The translations under genes were made by a program, and so were the position numbers. Of a DNA stretch of 6,929 nucleotides, positions 1-4,146 are shown piece after piece (the first letter of the stretch is position 1; every line of letters begins with the position of its first letter). The stretch covers positions 1 to 6,929 of the forward strand of contig CADBKS010000163.1 in the NCBI GenBank assembly GCA_902795255.1, in the 5' to 3' direction. Origin of the DNA: an uncultured Chloroflexota bacterium. GTDB taxonomy: Bacteria; Chloroflexota; Anaerolineae; Anaerolineales; Anaerolineaceae. Under the pieces are notes generated by a model, which saw nothing but the letters and a program-made list of their open reading frames with translations, ran no database searches and was not told the origin of the DNA.

Positions 1-1037
1 CCGTCTTTGACAAGATAATCCTTGCCTTCCAGGCGGAAGCGTCCCTTGGCTTTGGCTTCGGTCATGCTGCCGAGTTCCATCAGGTCGTCATAAGCGACCA
101 CCTCGGCGCGGATAAAGCCCTTCTGCAGGTCGGTATGGATCACACCGGCAGCTTCCGGAGCGGTCGCATGGCGGGAGGTGGTCCAGGCGCGGCATTCGTC
201 CGCACCGGCGGTGAAAAAGGACTGCTGGTCCAACAGGTCATAGGAAAGCTTGATGATATGATTGAGCGCCAGCTCGGTAATGCCGTATTCTTCCATGAAC
301 ATTTCGGCATCTTCTTCCGGCAGCTGGGCGATCTCCATTTCGATCTTTCCGCGGATCGCGGAAATCATTGCCTCCGGACCGAGATCCCCGACTTCAGGGA
401 CATCCTGCGTCTCATCCAGGTTCAGCAGGACCAGAACGGGTTTGAGGGAAAGCATCCCGAAACCGGAGATGGAGCGTTTTTCCTCATCGGAGAGGCCGAG
501 ACCGCGCAGCGGTTTTTCCTCGGCAAGACAATCATGCATGCGGTTGAAAAGTTCGATCTCGCGCTCGATAACGGCTTTGTCCCGTCCGCCGCCCTTGCGT
601 TTTTCGTCGTTCAGGCGTTCAAGACGGCGTTCAACGGAGATCATATCGTTGATGATGAAATCGGACTCCATGGAGGCAATATCGCGGACCGGGTCGATCG
701 AACCGTTCGGGTGAACGACGTTTTCGTTGGCAAAGCAGCGGACGACATGGATAAACCCGTCCATCTGGGCAAGTCTGTTGAGCAGTTCACCGGAAATGCC
801 GGATTTCGCGCTGCCATCCAGGCCGGAAATATCATCATAGGTCACTTTCGCGTAAATGGTCTTTTTCGGATTGAACATCTCGGCGAGCTTATCGACGCGT
901 GCATCCGGAACATCCACGACCGCTTCATGGACTTCGATTTTTCCGGTAACGGTTCCGGTGGGCTGAGTGCCGCGGGTGAGTGCATTGAAAATAGTGGTTT
1001 TACCGCTTTGGGGCAGGCCGACGATACCTAAACGCAT
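1..1037 (-). CDS. ychF: YchF/OLA1-type ribosome-associated P-loop ATPase/GTPase, 3' end cut by window
   Basis: This is an Obg-related TRAFAC-class P-loop nucleotidase of the YchF/OLA1 family, a cytoplasmic ribosome-associated protein that in studied members prefers ATP to GTP. The reading frame is open to the window edge, giving 345 residues. The family is usually about 365 long, so roughly 20 C-terminal residues are missing. Seen in the translation: the G1 loop GLPQSGKTT at residues 7-15, the G3 DISG at 69-72, the charged coiled-coil-like segment at about 130-165, and the family-specific G4 variant NLDE at 206-209 in place of NKxD. The C-terminal TGS-like part contains FFTAGADECRAWTT, KGFIRAEVVAYDD and a final GKDYLVKD, all close to E. 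coli YchF. The ATG at 1035-1037 is preceded by TGGAGG six bases upstream, which fixes the start. The G1 loop differs from the common GLPNVGKST, as in a YchF-like subfamily. Identity as a YchF-family member is very secure; strict orthology to E. coli YchF is a little less so. Confidence 0.95.
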   Translation of the reverse strand, partial: MRLGIVGLPQSGKTTIFNALTRGTQPTGTVTGKIEVHEAVVDVPDARVDKLAEMFNPKKTIYAKVTYDDISGLDGSAKSGISGELLNRLAQMDGFIHVVRCFANENVVHPNGSIDPVRDIASMESDFIINDMISVERRLERLNDEKRKGGGRDKAVIEREIELFNRMHDCLAEEKPLRGLGLSDEEKRSISGFGMLSLKPVLVLLNLDETQDVPEVGDLGPEAMISAIRGKIEMEIAQLPEEDAEMFMEEYGITELALNHIIKLSYDLLDQQSFFTAGADECRAWTTSRHATAPEAAGVIHTDLQKGFIRAEVVAYDDLMELGSMTEAKAKGRFRLEGKDYLVKD

Positions 1038-1043
1038 GTTTTT

Positions 1044-1049
1044 CCTCCA
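1044..1049 (-). promoter_or_regulatory. Shine-Dalgarno of ychF
   Basis: On the minus strand the site reads TGGAGG, with six bases between it and the ATG at 1035-1037. It supports that start codon. The inverted repeat described for the leader ends at base 1050, directly next to this site. Confidence 0.8.
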
Positions 1050-1110
1050 GAATTTCAGGGTCCCGCGCCGTCATTTTTTCGGGCTGATTCCTTGACCCTG
1101 CTTAAAATTC
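1050..1110. repeat. Interrupted inverted repeat between ychF and tRNA-Leu
   Basis: GAATTT+CAGGGTC (1050-1062) is the reverse complement of GACCCTG (1094-1100) plus AAATTC (1105-1110), interrupted only by four bases, CTTA at 1101-1104. That gives 13 paired bases around a 31-base loop, and CCCG/CGGG (1062-1065 with 1080-1083) could form an alternative inner pairing. In the ychF mRNA the hairpin would sit just before the ribosome binding site. On the DNA its right arm covers the -35 region of the tRNA promoter. It could be an mRNA structure, an operator or chance. The pairing is observed; any role is inferred. Confidence 0.45.
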
Positions 1111-1120
1111 AGTATAAAAT
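1092..1120 (+). promoter_or_regulatory. Sigma-70-type promoter for tRNA-Leu
   Basis: TTGACC at 1092-1097 matches five of six bases of the -35 consensus. TAAAAT at 1115-1120 serves as the -10 with an exact 17-base spacer. An alternative -10, TATAAA at 1113-1118, would give a 15-base spacer. The predicted start of transcription, around 1127, leaves only about eight bases before the mature tRNA, which is typical of stable-RNA genes. It is supported by spacing and position only. Confidence 0.65.
1111..1116 (-). promoter_or_regulatory. Possible -10 element for ychF, overlapping the tRNA promoter
   Basis: The minus strand reads TATACT here, five of six matches to TATAAT, and would drive leftward transcription into ychF with a leader of roughly 65 bases. 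No good -35 is visible: TTCGGC at an 18-base spacing is weak and lies inside the start of the tRNA gene. The element overlaps the tRNA -10 on the opposite strand, as in reported bidirectional bacterial promoters. Treat it as tentative. Confidence 0.35.
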
Positions 1121-1134
1121 AAATCTTGTTTTCA

Positions 1135-1215
<81 letters not shown>

Positions 1216-1237
1216 CAGGAATTATATCATAACCAAA

Positions 1238-1268
1238 CGAAAGAACCCCGGAATACGGGGTTCTTTCG
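1238..1268. terminator. Bidirectional intrinsic terminator between tRNA-Leu and the secA operon
   Basis: CGAAAGAACCCCG (1238-1250) and CGGGGTTCTTTCG (1256-1268) form a perfect 13-bp stem with the five-base loop GAATA. The outer part of the stem is A-rich on one side and T-rich on the other, so either strand can give a GC-rich hairpin followed by a U-rich stretch. The leftward transcript also continues into TTTGGTTAT. It lies between the convergent tRNA gene and the end of the minus-strand operon, where a shared terminator is expected. Confidence 0.85.
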
Positions 1269-1288
1269 TATCATTAAAGTCCGCCCAT

Positions 1289-1543
1289 TCACTTCCGCCG
1301 GCCCGCCAGCAACAGGACTGCCCCGCCCAGGGCCATGACCAGTACGATGACAAGCATCATCCGGTCAGCGGTCGTTTCCGGGGTCTTCAGGATCGCGGGG
1401 ACATTGAAAAGGTCACCCGCAAGCAGAACGATCCCCAGAAATCCGGTGATGCCGATCCCCGGACGTTCCTCCGTTCCGGGTTTTTCCGGCTCAGGAGAGA
1501 CGGTCTGTGTCCGTTTCTTCTTCGTTTCCTGTCCCATCCGCAT
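1289..1543 (-). CDS. Small protein with two predicted membrane helices, unknown function
   Basis: Not recognised. The 84-residue product starts with a basic and polar segment (KKKR at residues 8-11, then a Pro/Glu-rich stretch). Two hydrophobic spans follow, at about 31-51 (GITGFLGIVLLAG) and 62-80 (MMLVIVLVMALGG), and it ends in GRRK. Lysines and arginines at both ends suggest that both termini face the cytoplasm. The frame also extends upstream to another ATG at 1621, but that stretch (MTVKCSRTDFPVP...) has no domain-like character and lies wholly inside the neighbouring gene. The ATG at 1543 (preceded by GGAAAG) or the one at 1537 is therefore preferred. The gene begins 53 bases before the stop of the upstream zinc-ribbon gene, in the +1 frame relative to it, and is the last gene before the terminator. 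It is probably translated by coupling to its neighbour. The coherent two-helix C-terminal part makes it a believable gene, but homologues should be sought. Confidence 0.65.
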   Translation of the reverse strand: MRMGQETKKKRTQTVSPEPEKPGTEERPGIGITGFLGIVLLAGDLFNVPAILKTPETTADRMMLVIVLVMALGGAVLLLAGRRK

Positions 1544-2285
1544 CTCTGCTTTCCGCGCCGGTATCCTCCGCCGCATCGCTGCCGGCACCGGAAAATCCGT
1601 CCGGGAGCACTTCACCGTCATCCGCTTCCGTGGATCCCGAATCCGCCGTTTCCGGGGCGGAAGTGCCGTCCGTCAGTTCCGCGGCGCTTTCATCCTGCTC
1701 CGCTTCCGTCTCTTCGGAAATATCATCCGCGGCTCCCGCATCTTCCCCATTCTGATCGGCTTCGGGAGTCCCTTCCGCCTCATCCTCTTCCGGCAGATGC
1801 CGCAGCTTCCGATACCACTTTTTCCAAAGCGGCCAGGACATCAGGATGCCTGCCGCGAACCAGATCACCCAGGACAGATAAGCCAGCTTCACATCCTTGA
1901 GCTCTTCGGTGTGAGCGGTCTCGATCACGCCTGTGACGGCGTAATAAATGAGGTAAAGGCCGAGCCAGGGCATCACACGCCGGAACCCGCTTTCCTGCTT
2001 TTTCTTCGGCTTATTTTCCTGCGCTGCCGCAGCGGCCCGGTTTGCCGCCAGCTCCTGTTCACTTTCCGGCATGGCAGCCGAATCGACCACCTCCGCACCC
2101 GGTGTCAGAGGCTGGCCGCAGTATTTGCAGACAGCCAGATCATCGTCATTCGGTTCCAGACAATTCGGGCAGATCTCGAGATTATACCGCCCCCCGGGGA
2201 GTTCCGTTTGCTGCGTTTCGGGCAGATCCGTTTCCGGGATCACCGCGTTCGTGTTTTCATTGTTCATTTCTTCATTCGGTTCCAT
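1491..2285 (-). CDS. Zinc-ribbon protein with two membrane helices and a long acidic tail, unknown function
   Basis: Not recognised as a named family. The 264-residue product has four parts. Residues 1-35 are a polar, acidic N-terminus. A zinc ribbon follows, with CPNC at 39-42 and CKYCG at 53-57. Then comes an alanine-rich linker with KPKKK, and two hydrophobic helices at about 104-122 (MPWLGLYLIYYAVTGVI) and 135-154 (AYLSWVIWFAAGILMSW). Last is a tail of about 100 residues dominated by Glu, Asp, Ala, Ser and Gly. Basic residues before helix 1 (KKK, RR) and after helix 2 (KKWYRK) put both the ribbon and the acidic tail in the cytoplasm by the positive-inside rule. The ATG at 2285 has AAAGGA about 11 bases upstream, rather distant. 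An ATG six codons in (2267) is an alternative. It follows another zinc-ribbon membrane gene by 25 bases and overlaps the next gene by 53. A possible role as a membrane adaptor is inference only. Confidence 0.85.
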   Translation of the reverse strand: MEPNEEMNNENTNAVIPETDLPETQQTELPGGRYNLEICPNCLEPNDDDLAVCKYCGQPLTPGAEVVDSAAMPESEQELAANRAAAAAQENKPKKKQESGFRRVMPWLGLYLIYYAVTGVIETAHTEELKDVKLAYLSWVIWFAAGILMSWPLWKKWYRKLRHLPEEDEAEGTPEADQNGEDAGAADDISEETEAEQDESAAELTDGTSAPETADSGSTEADDGEVLPDGFSGAGSDAAEDTGAESRDADGTGNEEETDTDRLS

Positions 2286-2310
2286 TTGGTTAAAGATCCT
2301 TTCTGCCGGA

Positions 2311-2838
2311 TCAGAATCCGATCAATGCCGGCACCAGCAATACACCCGCTGCCAGGACAGCCATGATCACCACAGGGATCACACAGCCAAGACAGCCGGA
2401 TTTTTTGGCGGCCTGCTGCGGTTTGCTGCGGGAAGCTGAACTGCTGCTTCCGGGTCCGAACCGGGGATCATCTCCCGGCAGATTTTCGGAGATGATCCGC
2501 CCCGCCGAGCTTCCCGCCTTTTTCAGCGCGGAAGCAGCGGAACCGGTCAGCACCGTTCCGGCGAGTGCCGCGGCTTTTTCGATCGGATCATTGATGCGGA
2601 TCGTCTGGCCGTTCGGCAGGTTGATGGCAACGTTCTGATCATCCTTACTGTTCAGGTTGAATTCAACGAGGTCCTTTTCCCGGTTGGCTTCTTTCCAGGC
2701 TTCGGCATCCAGCCGGGCCTGTTCGCGCGGGTCGACAGAACCTTCCGGTATGGTATCCTCACCGAACCCCATACCGCAGTAATCACAGACGCGGTTTTCC
2801 GGCGCATTCGGGCCGCCGCAGTGCGTACATTCCTTCAC
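2311..2838 (-). CDS. Tail-anchored zinc-ribbon protein, unknown function
   Basis: Not recognised. The 175-residue product opens with a zinc ribbon, CTHC at 4-7 and CDYCG at 18-22. A charged helical segment at about 36-60 (REQARLDAEAWKEANREKD) follows, then a short beta-like stretch, NLPNGQTIRIND (73-84), and an Ala/Ser/Gly-rich linker with basic residues. One hydrophobic span lies at the very C-terminus (about 149-172, GCVIPVVIMAVLAAGVLLVP). That arrangement suggests a tail anchor with the ribbon in the cytoplasm. The start codon is GTG at 2838, backed by a near-ideal AAGGAGG six bases upstream. The GTG overlaps the TGA stop of the preceding gene in a GTGA junction, so translation is probably coupled. 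It shares the ribbon-plus-membrane plan with the next gene, but the rest of the two sequences is not obviously similar. Confidence 0.88.
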   Translation of the reverse strand: MKECTHCGGPNAPENRVCDYCGMGFGEDTIPEGSVDPREQARLDAEAWKEANREKDLVEFNLNSKDDQNVAINLPNGQTIRINDPIEKAAALAGTVLTGSAASALKKAGSSAGRIISENLPGDDPRFGPGSSSSASRSKPQQAAKKSGCLGCVIPVVIMAVLAAGVLLVPALIGF

Positions 2839-3134
2839 AGAAGACCTCCTTCCGTCTGGTTCTGCCGCGGATAGACCTGCTGTTCACAGAAGAAGCGTTC
2901 CCCATCCGTGACATAACCGTAAAAAATCTGCGTCCGCTGTCCGCCGACGCTGTAAAACTCGATCATCCCGTTTGAAAGGATATACTGGAGCTTCTGATCC
3001 GCCGCGTCATCCACATAGAAACAGACCGCGGGCCGGTCGTTTTCGACGATCAGCAATCCGTACGAAAACCCGTGATAAGCCGGATGCTGGGCAACACCTT
3101 CCATTTCGAAAATGTTCGCGTAAAGTTCTTCCAT
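2835..3134 (-). CDS. Small uncharacterised soluble protein
   Basis: Not recognised. The product is 99 residues from the ATG at 3134. A GTG two codons earlier (3140) extends the frame, but it abuts the GAGGAGG ribosome binding site with no spacer, while the ATG has a five-base spacer, so the ATG is chosen. The sequence has no clear membrane segment or signal peptide. It alternates short hydrophobic and polar runs rich in aromatic residues (GFSYGLLIV, AVCFYV, MIEFYSV, TQIFYGYV), which suggests a small mostly beta fold. It carries two cysteines that are not in a CxxC pair. It begins ten bases after holB and ends in a four-base overlap with the following zinc-ribbon gene. The strong binding site and tight packing argue that it is a real gene. 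No function can be assigned. Confidence 0.82.
   Translation of the reverse strand: MEELYANIFEMEGVAQHPAYHGFSYGLLIVENDRPAVCFYVDDAADQKLQYILSNGMIEFYSVGGQRTQIFYGYVTDGERFFCEQQVYPRQNQTEGGLL
2845..2851 (-). promoter_or_regulatory. Shine-Dalgarno fixing the GTG start at 2838
   Basis: The minus strand reads AAGGAGG with six bases to the GTG. This near-perfect match supports an unusual start codon for the tail-anchored zinc-ribbon gene, and it lies inside the last codons of the preceding gene. Confidence 0.8.
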
Positions 3135-3139
3135 CGGCA

Positions 3140-3146
3140 CCTCCTC
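3140..3146 (-). promoter_or_regulatory. Shine-Dalgarno fixing the ATG start at 3134
   Basis: The minus strand reads GAGGAGG, overlapping the last two bases of the holB stop codon and standing five bases from the ATG at 3134. It rules against the GTG at 3140 as start and suggests that ribosomes finishing holB reinitiate on the next gene. Confidence 0.8.
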
Positions 3147-4146
3147 ACAGGTTCGGGAATTTCAGCAGCAGGTTTTCCGCCAGCAGCTGGAGATTTACGT
3201 TGGCGTTGAGATACGTGATCATCCGGTTGACCTCGCTCAGTGTTTCACGGAACACAGCCGGTTCCGCTTTCCCGGCAAGCTTTTCCAGTTCTTCCCGCAG
3301 GTCCAGATAGCTGATCGGGATCTCCGCCTCATCGCCCGCGGAAGAAAGCAGCAGCAGATCGCGGAAGAGCGACTGCCAGATCTGCAGTGTTTCCCGCAGG
3401 GCAGAACGTTTTTTGACATCTTTGAACGCTGCCGCGTATGTAAAACGCCGGACGGTATCCTCCTGCAGCAGTTCGATCCCGTCCTCAGCGATGCCGACAA
3501 TGCGGTCAGCTTCATCCGGAGCGTCCGCAAGCCGCAGCGCGTAACCGGCACGTCCGGCTGCCAGATGCGAAAGGCGCAGTGCCTCTTCCGGCAGCATCAT
3601 CCGCGCCGTTTCCAGCTTCTTGGCCAGCTCTCCCAAAGCCATCGGGCGCAGCCGGATCACCTCACAGCGCGAGCTGATCGTCGGCAGCAGTGCGTTCTCG
3701 TTGCTGGCTGTCAGCATCAGTTTGGAGAGCGCCGGCGGCTCCTCCAGGGTTTTCAGCAGCGCATTCTGGGCATTGAGATTGGCTTCCTCAAAGCGCAGGA
3801 AAAGCGCCGTCCGCCACGGAGCCGCATAAGGCTGCATGTTCAGGTTATGCTGGATCTCCCGGACGGTATCGATCTTCAGCGTCTCGCCGGGAGCCACCGC
3901 CTGACCGATAAACAGGTCCGTATGCTGGAGCCGGTCAAGCTGCCGGCAGTTCCGGCAGGTTCCGCAGAACTCCCCGGGTTCCGGCGGCGTCTGGCAGTAA
4001 AGTGCTTTGGTAAAGGCCAGTGCGAGCGTACGGCGGCCGATGCCCGGTGCTCCCGTAAAGAGGTATGCATGCCGGGTCATACTGCCCGTAATATGCTTTT
4101 TCAGCAGGCTTTCCGCCCACTCGTGGCCCCAGACGTTCCAGCTCAT
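3145..4146 (-). CDS. holB: DNA polymerase III delta-prime subunit (clamp loader)
   Basis: This is an AAA+ protein of the DnaX/HolB family. As delta-prime it is the rigid stator of the clamp loader that places the beta clamp on DNA. At 333 residues it has the usual family length. Seen: a degenerate P-loop GAPGIGRRT at 32-40, where the Walker A lysine is replaced by arginine, and the zinc-module cysteines C51, C61, C64 and C67. Next come a Walker B-like region ending in NALLKTLEEPP (128-138), the classic DnaX/HolB signature, and the SRC motif at 159-161, which in delta-prime supplies the arginine finger to the neighbouring subunit. The absence of the lysine fits the family, since delta-prime often does not hydrolyse ATP. 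The full zinc module plus altered P-loop favour delta-prime over DnaX tau/gamma, which is longer and has an intact P-loop. The ATG overlaps the secA stop (ATGA) and only a weak purine-rich stretch precedes it, so translation is probably coupled to secA. Confidence 0.93.
   Translation of the reverse strand: MSWNVWGHEWAESLLKKHITGSMTRHAYLFTGAPGIGRRTLALAFTKALYCQTPPEPGEFCGTCRNCRQLDRLQHTDLFIGQAVAPGETLKIDTVREIQHNLNMQPYAAPWRTALFLRFEEANLNAQNALLKTLEEPPALSKLMLTASNENALLPTISSRCEVIRLRPMALGELAKKLETARMMLPEEALRLSHLAAGRAGYALRLADAPDEADRIVGIAEDGIELLQEDTVRRFTYAAAFKDVKKRSALRETLQIWQSLFRDLLLLSSAGDEAEIPISYLDLREELEKLAGKAEPAVFRETLSEVNRMITYLNANVNLQLLAENLLLKFPNL

Noticed and set aside
135..1031. Long open frame on the plus strand opposite ychF (298 codons)
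   Set aside because: It lies entirely antisense to a clearly recognisable YchF gene, its translation shows no domain, and no ribosome binding site is seen. It is a shadow of the GC-rich codon pattern.
1491..1500. Programmed +1 frameshift at TCC TGA, like the RF2 gene
   Set aside because: The RF2 site depends on CTT TGA with an upstream Shine-Dalgarno. Here the codon before TGA is TCC, re-pairing in the +1 frame would be poor, and no such upstream site is evident. Plain overlap is simpler.
1615..1760. Possible short tandem repeat in the acidic tail region
   Set aside because: The bases are repetitive only because of Glu/Asp/Ala/Ser-rich codons; no unit of constant length repeats.
1335..2366. 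Long open frame on the plus strand (343 codons) opposite the zinc-ribbon genes
   Set aside because: The translation is rich in Arg, Phe, Ile and Pro without recognisable motifs. The opposite strand has coherent zinc ribbons, membrane helices and coupled junctions, so the minus strand is the coding one.
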